From: DATNPX01 sp036702975 | GTDB lineage: Bacteria; Cyanobacteriota; Vampirovibrionia; Obscuribacterales; Obscuribacteraceae | Length of the DNA stretch: 64,000 nt | Assembly (NCBI GenBank): GCA_036702975.1 | Contig: DATNPX010000056.1 | Span: forward strand, 1 to 64,000 | Direction: 5' to 3' | Part shown: piece after piece, positions 45,689-54,019 of the stretch | Position numbering within the stretch: position 1 is the stretch's first letter | Layout: every line of letters starts with the position of its first letter | Translations under genes and position numbers: made by a program | Notes under the pieces: model-generated | Told to the model about the DNA's origin: nothing | What the model saw: only the letters and a program-made list of their open reading frames with translations | Databases searched by the model: none

Positions 45689-45913
45689 TCACACTATCGC
45701 GATTGCGCTGTCTTCATCGTTTGACTGGTGGCTGCGGCTATTCGCACTCTTAGCCCTTGCCTTTGTCACCGCTCGATTTTCGGCGTTCTGCACCCGCTCT
45801 AAATCGCTCATGGAACCGCGGATAGACTTTGCCATGTCTGGCCGCGCTCTCCTCAACTTGTCCCAGGCTGCCCCTAACTGAGGCGTATTCTCGCTGGGTG
45901 CCGCTAAACTCAT
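45689..45913 (-). CDS. Possible small basic protein
   Basis: A 74-residue frame with a soluble, charged sequence (AWDKLRRARPDMAKSIRGSMSDLERVQNAENRAVTKARAK) and no leader. No ribosome site is visible at the ATG, and a plus-strand frame overlaps it. It lies in the 506-base gap between the helicase and the OPT transporter; apart from it I see nothing there. Treat as unproven. Confidence 0.3.
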   Translation of the reverse strand: MSLAAPSENTPQLGAAWDKLRRARPDMAKSIRGSMSDLERVQNAENRAVTKARAKSANSRSHQSNDEDSAIAIV

Positions 45914-46109
45914 ACTCGACAGATTAGACCGGCAGTCGATTCAGGATTGCCCGTATTATGCCATACAAATAGTTGGATGTCAAAGGTGTAGCGCTTCTTG
46001 GGTCACGACTCGGTCTTATAAAACCGATTGGATTTGTGCGCAAAAATCTAACCGGCGACTCGGACGCCCGATCGCCCCATGCATTTTGCGCCGCGAACCT
46101 TAACCAAAA

Positions 46110-48095
46110 TCAGTGCTTTGCAAACGAAAAGGCGGCTGTAATCATGGCGATGATTGCGCACATGAGCGACTCCCCGGCAACAGCTCCGGATGCGACCGGT
46201 ATTACGTAAAGAGTGGCATGCCTTTTGTTCACTTTCTCCCATATGAAGGCGATGAGGGCGCCAACAAAAAAGGCAAAACTGTTGGCAAACGGCACTACCC
46301 ACGACAGGCCCAAACCCATCGCCGACGGCAGATACGGTTTGATCTTGCGCGGGGCAAAGTGATCGATCAGTGCAAGAGCGATTCCCAACGTTGCACCTAC
46401 AAGCAACCCCATTCTGGCTGTTTCGGGCAGATAATTGATGCCTTGAGATAGCGCTTCCGCAACAGCCTTCCACATGTTTGCAGAAGGGGGATTCATTTTG
46501 TCCAATGCCTCTTTGTTTGGAATCATCAGATACCATGCAGGAACAATAGAGAGGCTGCCGAAGAATAAACCAATGAACTGCGCGATGAACTGTTTGCGTG
46601 CGTTTGCGCCGAGAAGATAACCGCTCTTCAAATCGGTCAAAAGATCCGCAGAACTGGAGGCGATGTTTGCTGTAACGCTGCCTGCCATCAGATTGGTAGT
46701 GATGTTTGATGGTGCCAACAATGCATAGGTAAGCTGCGTCAGCTTGCCCATAGCGCCGATCGGGGTAATGTCGGTTTCGCCGGTGGCTCGACAAGCGACC
46801 AATGCCAAGAAGAAGCTCATCACAACTGCCAAAAGCCCGAGCGCTGGATTGATCTTAAACGCCAGATATTCAAGCACCACCATCATCAGAGCAAACGGGA
46901 CGAGTCCAATAATCAACCACTGCATGGGCACTTCAATTTCAGCCAGGCGTTCTTCAACGCTACTGGGTGCAGTGGAATTTGTCTCTTTGCGCAACTTGAG
47001 TGTGCTGAAGGAACGCACAATCGTTCGCCATTGCAGGGCAAAAGCGGTCAATCCTGAGGTCACCATCAAACCTGTGCCCGTCCACAAAGACCACTTGAGG
47101 ATCTTCTCAGGCAAAACAGGGTGCTCACCAGCCATATTGACGATGTCTGGACCAACGATTAAATAAAGAATGAGCGTACCCAAGAGCATTGAGATTGATA
47201 CTCTCAATCCGACGATCATTCCTGCGCCGACCAAAAGAACACTAGGTTCAAATCCAAAGGACGGCATTTTGCTGATGTCTACGCCCTTTATGGTGGCACT
47301 GAATGGAATCAATTCAGGAATTTTCAAACCAAGTTTCATCTGCCAGGGGAATTCACCTTTCCCTAGAAAACCAACGACCATGCCGACGAAAAGCGTAGTT
47401 ACCAGAGCTCGTGCCTGATAGATCGCTTCTTTGCACTGACCGTAAAGGCTGCGCAGTGTCTCAGCTGCCGCTACTCCACTGGGGAAAGTGAGTCTCTCTT
47501 GATTGATCATCTGGCGCTTCATCGGAACTGCAAGAAAGACTCCCAGACCGGCGGTTACGATGGTCCACCCCAACATGAGCGGCCATTCGATATGTTTGCC
47601 GGTGATCAAAAGCAGTGCACCAAATGCAGTGCCGATGGTGGCGCCGGTGGAATATCCAGCCGCCGATGCTGTTGATTGCATACAGTTATTTTCAAGTATG
47701 GACATCGGCGTAAGCTTTGGAAATATAGAGCGCAGACCGTTCCAGATGACGAATGAAAGAACGCAAGCTGTAATCGCAACTCCAAAGGCCCAGCCTACTT
47801 TAATCGAGGTGTAGAGATTCGAGATAGACATGAGGGCACCAAGTATGCCGCCCATTAGCACCGCACGTAGTGTCAGCTGCGGAACTTTGTCGCCTTGATA
47901 GACATGATTGAGCCAGTCAATATCAGGATTTGCACGAGCGTTTGACGATTGTTCTTGCGGTTTGTCTTCTACGGCGACGTTGCCGGGATGAGGTCTTATC
48001 GGTTCGACATCGTTTTGATCTACGACAGTGCTGTTGTCATTCTCCGCTGCATCAGCTGGAGCCGATGTGCTTTCTTTCTCAGTCAATTTGCTCAC
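46110..48095 (-). CDS. OPT-family oligopeptide/metal-chelate transporter
   Basis: A 661-residue integral membrane protein with about 15 hydrophobic helices and a polar N-terminal 75 residues. Conserved OPT segments are visible: TLRAVLMGGILGALMSISNLYTSIKVGW, NNCMQSTASAAGYSTG, ERLTFPSGVAAAETL, and DLLTDLKSGYLLGA. Prokaryotic OPT members move peptides or metal chelates into the cell by proton symport; the substrate cannot be fixed here. It starts at GTG 48095. The patatin gene ends 70 bases upstream on the same strand. Confidence 0.93.
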   Translation of the reverse strand: MSKLTEKESTSAPADAAENDNSTVVDQNDVEPIRPHPGNVAVEDKPQEQSSNARANPDIDWLNHVYQGDKVPQLTLRAVLMGGILGALMSISNLYTSIKVGWAFGVAITACVLSFVIWNGLRSIFPKLTPMSILENNCMQSTASAAGYSTGATIGTAFGALLLITGKHIEWPLMLGWTIVTAGLGVFLAVPMKRQMINQERLTFPSGVAAAETLRSLYGQCKEAIYQARALVTTLFVGMVVGFLGKGEFPWQMKLGLKIPELIPFSATIKGVDISKMPSFGFEPSVLLVGAGMIVGLRVSISMLLGTLILYLIVGPDIVNMAGEHPVLPEKILKWSLWTGTGLMVTSGLTAFALQWRTIVRSFSTLKLRKETNSTAPSSVEERLAEIEVPMQWLIIGLVPFALMMVVLEYLAFKINPALGLLAVVMSFFLALVACRATGETDITPIGAMGKLTQLTYALLAPSNITTNLMAGSVTANIASSSADLLTDLKSGYLLGANARKQFIAQFIGLFFGSLSIVPAWYLMIPNKEALDKMNPPSANMWKAVAEALSQGINYLPETARMGLLVGATLGIALALIDHFAPRKIKPYLPSAMGLGLSWVVPFANSFAFFVGALIAFIWEKVNKRHATLYVIPVASGAVAGESLMCAIIAMITAAFSFAKH

Positions 48096-48165
48096 TCAGC
48101 CTGGTTTTGGGGGGCGAAAGCGACAATTTTACAGCAATTCTGGGTCTTAAGCTCACACAGGCGCT

Positions 48166-49386
48166 CTACTGGTGTACATCCGCTGTGCCTGCAGGGCTTA
48201 CTCGGCTCGTAGTGCTCGTTTTGCCCTGCTTGTCCATTATTGAAATCTTCTCAGCTAACTTCTTGCGTATCTCAGGCAGCGCCGCTTCTGCTGCTGCTTC
48301 GCCGGCAGCCATGGCTCGACGTGCATCATTGCTGCTCTTTGACAAGAGTGAGATACCGTCGACATTCGGGTGTACGAGTACGTCTGAATCGACGACTTGA
48401 TCTTCGTCTACTCTCGCCAGGATCATACTCACAACCCTGGGTGGAACGCTGCCGATTTTTCTGAACATGTTTGGATCGCTTGGCGGATCGAACTTTTCGT
48501 CGACATTGACAGCGATGACAAAGTCGGCGCCCAATTTTCTAGCCTCTTTGACCGGTAAGTTGCAGACGATTCCGCCATCTACTAGGAGTTGGTTCTGCAA
48601 AAGAACCGGACGCCTAAGAAACGGTATTGCCGAGCTGGCCTGCAAGGCGCGCCCAAGGTCTCCATGCGTGATTGTGACGGCTTTGCCATCGAGCAGATTA
48701 GCCGCAACCGCGGCGAAGCGTGGTTTGAACTGACCTATATCTTTGTTGGTTGTCGAGACTGACCGGTCGAGCCATTTGGCAAATTTATTGCCTCTGTACA
48801 GACCGTCGAATGGATGATATCCGAAAAGATGCGGCACATAGAACAGTGGCATAAGCGCCACACGGACTGGAATCGGAACTGTATAGTAAGCCCGCGCCAT
48901 CTGTTTGTCGCTTATCTGAACGATCGTTTCAGGGTCTAATCCGGCGCTATACAAGCCTCCAAAGATTGCGCCCATGCTTGTGCCAACGATCATGTCTATT
49001 GGAATGTGTTCGCGCTGAAAGACTTTCAACACACCAAGATGAGCCGCACCGCGAGGACCACCTCCTCCAAGTGCCAGTGCGACAACCATGCCGTTGCTGC
49101 TGCTGGTTCGCTCTCCGAATGTTCCATCAGTATTTGCTTTTAATTCTGTGCTTGTTTCAGACCTTGATGTTGTTTTGGTTACTTGAGTATCACTTGTAGT
49201 GGTATCGGTTACCAAGTCGTCTTTAGCTGATCTTGCTCTCTCTTTTGAGACGGTTGTGCTTGCAGTCGATGGAATTGTGTCAGCGCATTTACCTGGAACT
49301 GCGTTTACCGCGAACACAACTGCCAGCGCCAGCCCTGCCATGCAGTTCATTAAGTGATGTTTGTGTCCGTCTGTTTCGTTTCGCAT
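48166..49386 (-). CDS. Patatin-like phospholipase, exported
   Basis: A 406-residue protein with an N-terminal hydrophobic leader (MNCMAGLALAVVFAVNAV) and a Ser/Thr-rich spacer, then a patatin domain: oxyanion motif GGGGPRGAAHLGVL, nucleophile GTSMGAIFG and dyad aspartate in LVDGGIVCNLP. This is the Ser-Asp dyad of bacterial patatins/RssA-like lipases, which cleave acyl esters of phospholipids. Export suggests action on the envelope or on host/prey lipids. The first Met (49386) and Met13 (49350) are both possible starts. It is one of several lipid-acting genes in the window. Confidence 0.92.
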   Translation of the reverse strand: MRNETDGHKHHLMNCMAGLALAVVFAVNAVPGKCADTIPSTASTTVSKERARSAKDDLVTDTTTSDTQVTKTTSRSETSTELKANTDGTFGERTSSSNGMVVALALGGGGPRGAAHLGVLKVFQREHIPIDMIVGTSMGAIFGGLYSAGLDPETIVQISDKQMARAYYTVPIPVRVALMPLFYVPHLFGYHPFDGLYRGNKFAKWLDRSVSTTNKDIGQFKPRFAAVAANLLDGKAVTITHGDLGRALQASSAIPFLRRPVLLQNQLLVDGGIVCNLPVKEARKLGADFVIAVNVDEKFDPPSDPNMFRKIGSVPPRVVSMILARVDEDQVVDSDVLVHPNVDGISLLSKSSNDARRAMAAGEAAAEAALPEIRKKLAEKISIMDKQGKTSTTSRVSPAGTADVHQ

Positions 49387-49736
49387 GAGCGAGGATCAGT
49401 ATATCGCCAGGCGAAAGGACATCGGCGAGCATGTAAGTTTTGCAACCGAAGTTTTTATGACAGGAAATTCATATGCTAGTCTTATTCAAAGAAGCGTTCG
49501 AGCCCGTCTACAGCAGCGTTAGTGCTGAGTAGATCTTGACGCGTGTTTCAGCAATGCTAGTCGCTCGGAAGACCTCTTTGCTGCTATAACTGTGGCTTAG
49601 AATGCTGTGTCTTCAAGCGGAATTTTTTTAAATTTCCAAGTCTTGGAGATATCCAATCTTCATCGCTCAACCACGCCGATGGAACCGCCGGTAAATTACT
49701 GGCAAATTTAGAAGCCAAGAGGGGGAATCTCAAAAA
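49387..49736. other. Divergent intergenic region
   Basis: A 350-base gap between the leftward patatin gene and the rightward second desaturase. No credible gene or tRNA is seen; a GTTCGAGCC stretch at about 49497 looks like a T-loop but has no cloverleaf around it. It likely contains both promoters and a long 5' leader for the desaturase. Confidence 0.45.
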
Positions 49737-50642
49737 ATGTCGTATCCGTCAGTTGACCTCATGTGGTTGGGACTGAGTTTCATTGGTTGGTTTTTGCTCT
49801 CCTATTACTGGCACGGCGTGGGTATCACACTCGGTTATCATCGTCTTCTCACCCACAAATCGCTTAAAGTGCCCAAATGGGTAGGCTATTTCTGGGTTGC
49901 AGGTGCCTACTTGTGTCTTATGGGGGCACCACTTGTCTGGGTCGGTGTGCACCGTCTGCATCATCAAAAGTCTGATCAAGAAGGCGATCCGCATTCCCCG
50001 ACGCAAGGTTTCATATATGCTCTCTATGGCTGGATGTTCAACATGGCTAAGAAGCAGACTAACGAAGAGCTGAGAGCGCAAGTCCCTGATTTAATTGATG
50101 AGCCACTCTACAGTTTTCTTGGTTGTGGACACGATTCGAAACAGGCGTTGTTGTGTCTCGGCATCAACGTGTTGTTCCGTGTCATCCTGTTTTTTGTTGC
50201 CGGTCCAGTAGCAGTGGTTGCTAACTTAGCTGCTACTTTCTGCGTATTTTGGAGCACGCAATTGGTCAACACTGTCTGTCACCTGGAACAGTTTGGCTAC
50301 CGTTCACACAACACCCGTGAAAATTCTCGAAACGTTTGGTGGGTTGCTCTACTTGCCGTTGGCGAAGGCTGGCACAACAACCACCATGCTTATCCAAAGG
50401 CTGCTCAGGCAGGATTTGAATGGTACGAGTTTGATATCACCTGGTACACGATTTTAGTTATGGAAAAACTCGGACTGGCGACTCAGATCGTGCGCCCACC
50501 TGCATCACTTAAGAAAGCGGCACGGAAGGCTGGCACCACTCAAAATGCTCTATCGCGCGAAAGTGTTACTGAGGGAACTGTGTTGCTCGCTGAATCAATC
50601 TCTGAGATTATTTCCCCACCAGTGCCGGAAAAAGTTTCCTAG
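49737..50642 (+). CDS. Acyl-CoA/acyl-lipid fatty acid desaturase (second copy)
   Basis: A 301-residue membrane di-iron desaturase with histidine boxes HRLLTH (35-40), HRLHH (72-76) and HNNHH (213-217). Membrane segments lie around 7-30, 45-70 and 140-180. It is clearly homologous to the copy at 4097-5005 (shared GITxGYHRLL, GEGWHNNHHAYP), but the middle and tail differ. GGGGGA lies about 12 bases before the ATG, the best start in the frame. The enzyme needs an external electron donor, which is not in this window. Confidence 0.93.
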   Translation: MSYPSVDLMWLGLSFIGWFLLSYYWHGVGITLGYHRLLTHKSLKVPKWVGYFWVAGAYLCLMGAPLVWVGVHRLHHQKSDQEGDPHSPTQGFIYALYGWMFNMAKKQTNEELRAQVPDLIDEPLYSFLGCGHDSKQALLCLGINVLFRVILFFVAGPVAVVANLAATFCVFWSTQLVNTVCHLEQFGYRSHNTRENSRNVWWVALLAVGEGWHNNHHAYPKAAQAGFEWYEFDITWYTILVMEKLGLATQIVRPPASLKKAARKAGTTQNALSRESVTEGTVLLAESISEIISPPVPEKVS

Positions 50643-50748
50643 ACGAGTTCGTTGGTTTCACCGCTCTCCGAAATCTTCTTCGCGTTATCGCGTCATCTCA
50701 ACTGCGTGCCTGTGCCTGCACAAGCGCGCAACTTTGCAAGCGGAGGTC

Positions 50749-51417
50749 TTACGCAGTCGGTGGAAACATGCCTGAAATAGTCTTTTGCACCAATTGCAAA
50801 CGTGTGCGGATATCTTCTATGTCTTTGCCGCCAACTTCGATAACTGCGCACTCTACTACCGGTATAGGTGGACCCTCATTCTTTTCTACGAAAGCCAGGG
50901 ATGATTCCTTTCTCACCCAGACAGCTGAGGCGACCGGCAATTGATTGCGGTCAAGAACCGCTGCCTTAGTGGTTGGAACTCTCGTGCTGCCAGGGAAGTC
51001 GGGCTGTTTAACGATGCTCGCTTGCAATACGTTGCGGACGTTGTTGATCAAGAGTGTCGCCAGAAGTTCTTCTTGAAGGAAGTTGTCGACCATGACGAGA
51101 AGTCCTTCGCGCTCTTTGGCGAGTCCTTGCAGAAACGTGATCCATTCAGCGATGTTTGCGTATTCCGGCACTGAATCGGCAAGAATCATGCGACTTCGAG
51201 GCAATATAGCGCCACCAACGTCGCTCCACCCCATTCGAGGCTGAGCTTCGCGCTCCTGTAAGAAGTAAGGTGAGTAGGCACCACCGATTACCATTCCCTT
51301 CCGATAAGAGATTTTGGTGTCATAAGTGTACGATGCCTTCGCCCAAATCCTCGATGGGTGAAACATTGTGGCTTGATTAAGGAAGCGCTTCAGGTCTTCA
51401 GGTAAATCTGCTGGCAT
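50749..51417 (-). CDS. Stand-alone GroEL apical-domain-like protein
   Basis: A 222-residue protein that resembles only the apical domain of GroEL/Cpn60. Matching segments in order are KGMVIGGAYSPYFL (41-52; GroEL has a G..SPYF loop), a block of helices and strands ending LLVMVDNFLQEELLATLLINNVRNV (106-130; GroEL LLIIAEDVEGEALATLVVN), QASIVKQPDFPGSTR (132-146; GroEL AVKAPGFGDRR), and a closing VIEVGGKDIEDIRTRLQLVQKTI (192-214). The equatorial ATPase domain is absent (no GDGTTT), so it cannot be a chaperonin by itself; it might bind unfolded protein or have moonlighting roles. The ATG at 51417 has AAAGG upstream. It neighbours mmsA. Confidence 0.8.
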   Translation of the reverse strand: MPADLPEDLKRFLNQATMFHPSRIWAKASYTYDTKISYRKGMVIGGAYSPYFLQEREAQPRMGWSDVGGAILPRSRMILADSVPEYANIAEWITFLQGLAKEREGLLVMVDNFLQEELLATLLINNVRNVLQASIVKQPDFPGSTRVPTTKAAVLDRNQLPVASAVWVRKESSLAFVEKNEGPPIPVVECAVIEVGGKDIEDIRTRLQLVQKTISGMFPPTA

Positions 51418-51473
51418 GTGCACCTTTCCAAAGACGATTTACTTCTTTGCTCTATGCCTCTATTTTGACTTCT

Positions 51474-53012
51474 TTATTTCTTTTCTTTCCAGACCGGATC
51501 TTGGAATTGACCTTTGGCAGACTCAGCACCCGATGGTTTGAACCAGCGGGTCATGGTCATCTTTTGCTGGGTATAAAAGAGGATGCCTTCTTTGCCTTGT
51601 ATATGCAGGTCACCGAAGAAAGAGCGGTTCCAGCCTGTAAAAGAGAACCAGGCCATCGAGGCCGGGACTCCAACGTTGATGCCGATCATGCCCGCATTAA
51701 AGCGATGCTTGAACTCTCTTGCTGCACGCCCGCTGTTGGTGAAGATTACTGCGCCGTTACCAAATTCGCAGTTGTCACCAAGGGCGATGGCTTCCTCGAT
51801 GTCTTCTACTCGCACCACCGACAGTACTGGACCGAAGATCTCCTCTTTGACGATCTTCATTTCCGGCTTCGCGTGGTCGAAGATTGTTGGTCCGAGGAAG
51901 AAGCCCTTCGGTGCCTCTTTGACCTTTAACGTACGGCCGTCTAAAGCCAGTTCTGCGCCTTCTTTTTCACCGGCATCGATATAAGAGCGCACCTTCGCCA
52001 AGTGGTCGGCTGAGACCAAAGGCCCCATGTCAGGCGTTGCGGTTCCGTCGGTTGGTCCGACTGTCATTTTTCGTGTCGCTTCAACCAGGCGCGGTATCAA
52101 TTTCTCTGCCGCATCCCCGACAGGAAGTGCCAGGCTGCCTGCCATGCAACGCTCTCCCGCGCATCCGAAAGCGGATGCTTGCAGGGCTTGCACTGTGTGG
52201 TCCATGTCGGCGTCAGGCATGATGATTATGTGATTCTTTGCACCACCTGCTGCCTGTACTCGCTTGCCATGTAACGTGCCTTGTTCGTAGACGTATTTGG
52301 CGATAGCAGTTGAGCCAACGAAAGAGATTGCTTTTATCAATGGGTGAGTGAGAATGGCATTGACGCAGTCTTTGCCGCCGTGAACGATGTTGAACACACC
52401 GTCGGGTAAGCCGGCTTTTTTCAGCAATTCTGCTATATGTATGCTGCTCAGAGGCACTTTTTCAGAAGGTTTCAGAACGAACGTATTGCCGCATGTGATT
52501 GCGATAGGGTACATCCAAAGGGGCACCATCGCTGGGAAGTTAAACGGCGTAATGCCGGCGCAAACGCCCAGGGGAAACCGCAATGTTTCTGCGTCTACAT
52601 TGGTGGCGATGTTGGACATAGACTCACCGTAGATCAAGCTGGGGATGCCGCAGGCATACTCTACGACTTCTATTCCCCGCTGTACTGAAGCCTTCGCCTC
52701 GGCGAAAGTTTTGCCATGTTCGCGCGTGACAGTGCGAGCAATCTCTTCGTAATGCTCTTCGAGTAGATTCTTGAACTTGAACATGACACGAGCACGCTCG
52801 ACTACTGGAGTATCGCGCCAAGCTGGGAAAGCTTTCTGCGCTGCTTGTACTGCAAGGTCAACATCTTTGGCACCACCCATCGGAACTTTTCCGATCACTT
52901 CGCCGGTGGATGGATTGGCAATGTCACCAAATTCGGTGGCAGCAGAACCGATCCATTTACCGTCCACCAATAACTTGCACGTAGTTACAACGTCGCTTTT
53001 CGTCACGGACAT
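51474..53012 (-). CDS. mmsA: CoA-acylating methylmalonate-semialdehyde dehydrogenase
   Basis: A 512-residue aldehyde dehydrogenase. The catalytic cysteine is in FGCAGERCMAGS, and the family-specific segments SIQRGIE-like (SVQRGIEVVEYACGIP), RFPLGVCAGITPFNFPAMVPLWMYP and FTGWNRSFFGDLHIQGKEG..FYTQQK identify MmsA/ALDH6. It converts methylmalonate semialdehyde with CoA and NAD to propionyl-CoA, in valine and pyrimidine catabolism. The Met at 53012 has GGAGGG six bases upstream, so the extra 25 residues of the frame (to 53087) are not used. It starts 56 bases from the GroEL-apical gene's end and is codirectional with it. Confidence 0.96.
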   Translation of the reverse strand: MSVTKSDVVTTCKLLVDGKWIGSAATEFGDIANPSTGEVIGKVPMGGAKDVDLAVQAAQKAFPAWRDTPVVERARVMFKFKNLLEEHYEEIARTVTREHGKTFAEAKASVQRGIEVVEYACGIPSLIYGESMSNIATNVDAETLRFPLGVCAGITPFNFPAMVPLWMYPIAITCGNTFVLKPSEKVPLSSIHIAELLKKAGLPDGVFNIVHGGKDCVNAILTHPLIKAISFVGSTAIAKYVYEQGTLHGKRVQAAGGAKNHIIIMPDADMDHTVQALQASAFGCAGERCMAGSLALPVGDAAEKLIPRLVEATRKMTVGPTDGTATPDMGPLVSADHLAKVRSYIDAGEKEGAELALDGRTLKVKEAPKGFFLGPTIFDHAKPEMKIVKEEIFGPVLSVVRVEDIEEAIALGDNCEFGNGAVIFTNSGRAAREFKHRFNAGMIGINVGVPASMAWFSFTGWNRSFFGDLHIQGKEGILFYTQQKMTMTRWFKPSGAESAKGQFQDPVWKEKK

Positions 53013-53122
53013 TTCTAGCCCTCCAGAAGTGCTGCCAGGGTGTATACGAATGTGACAAAGCATATCTAGTTGGCGCTGTTTTCGCAATCTCTTGGCGCTT
53101 CTTATAGACCAAAACAGCTAAA

Positions 53123-53848
53123 CTACGCTTCGACGTGGCTTTGACGCAATCTGCGCAAGTTATCTTCCAGGGTAAGCTCTGGCACTTCGCCGCCTTTGAG
53201 CTTGACGCCTACTTTCTGGGTAAGCCCGCCTAGCTTTTTCAGCATCCAGGCATCCAGTCGTTTCTGGCAGAGCTTGTCGCGCAGATGCTTGATGCCTTCC
53301 AAAAGGGTGCCGTCTTCAAACGTCCGTATCGATTCAGACTGGCCAAGGCGCCGCCCGTGCGTGCAATGCAGGATATCGACTATGTTTGTGTGCTGCACTG
53401 GACCCAAAACAGCCAGCGACACAGCGCTTTGTTCGTCTACGTCATTAGGGTTGAGCGCTTGGATGAAGTCTACTTGCATCCATGTTCTGGCTGTAAAGCG
53501 GACCTTTAGTACAACCGGCTCGCAGGTCAGTGAATTGACCCCATATTGAGCTATATCCCGCAAGCAAGCGGCTCGCGCGTAGGTGTAGGCTTCAAGCGGT
53601 CGTGTGCAGAAAAAGCTGTAGTTGTTGCGTCCAGGCTCGATGACGCCTGCGCGCGTTATCTCCCAACGACGATAACAGTTGGTGCCATGGTATAGGAAGA
53701 TCTCCTCTTCCGACTCGTCGTAATCTAGTCCACTCTTCCAACGGGTGAACTCGTTTAAGGGCGGAGGCGCCTGATGCTCGGGGAAAGAGTCCAGAACTTG
53801 TACCTCGTGAAATAGCCACGGCAGGGCACCCTGCCGATGCTGCTTGCA
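53123..53848 (-). pseudogene. ADP-ribosyltransferase-like open frame without standard start
   Basis: The frame is open from 53848 (just after an in-frame stop at 53849-53851) to 53123, about 241 codons, but its first ATG/GTG/TTG is a TTG at 53563. That start would cut off the best-conserved part: FLYHGTNCYRRWEITRAGVIEPG, YSFFCTRPLEAYTYARAA and VVLKVRF. This looks like the H-x-T... Y-x-A core of ART/PARP-like folds (DUF3990-like), a pattern match only. So either a non-standard start (a CTG at 53824 is possible) or a frameshift near 53800-53850 links it to the frame beginning at 53894. The C-terminal part is Lys/Leu-rich. I list it as a damaged or unusual gene. Confidence 0.5.
53819..53836. repeat. 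Compact 8-bp palindrome
   Basis: CGGCAGGG (53819-53826), CA, CCCTGCCG (53829-53836). It falls exactly at the 5' end of the ART-like open frame and could be an operator or a translation-blocking hairpin. Confidence 0.5.
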
Positions 53849-54019
53849 CTATGCCCGCGTCCTTTTGATCTCTAACCTGACAAAAGTCACGCAAATTGAC
53901 ACTTTTCTTGGTTGTAAAGTGAATTCAGGGCGGAAACCCGGTGTGTAGCGCCCGCACGAGATCCCTTAATTTATCGGCAGCCCGGATTAAAAAGACCCAG
54001 ACACTAAAAGGGCGGTCCA

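Noticed and set aside
46048..46794. A 248-codon minus-strand frame
   Set aside because: It lies in another frame of the OPT transporter gene, with Cys/His/Arg-rich nonsense-like composition.
49493..49512. GTTCGAGCC-like tRNA T-loop
   Set aside because: No D-arm, anticodon arm or acceptor stem can be formed around it.
5220..53098. The 16-mer TTTCGCAATCTCTTGG occurs near 5220 and near 53083
   Set aside because: One such match is expected by chance in 64 kb, and the flanks do not match.
53592..53894. A 100-codon minus-strand frame with a good ATG
   Set aside because: Most of it overlaps the better-looking ART-like frame; only its first part might matter if a frameshift joins the two.
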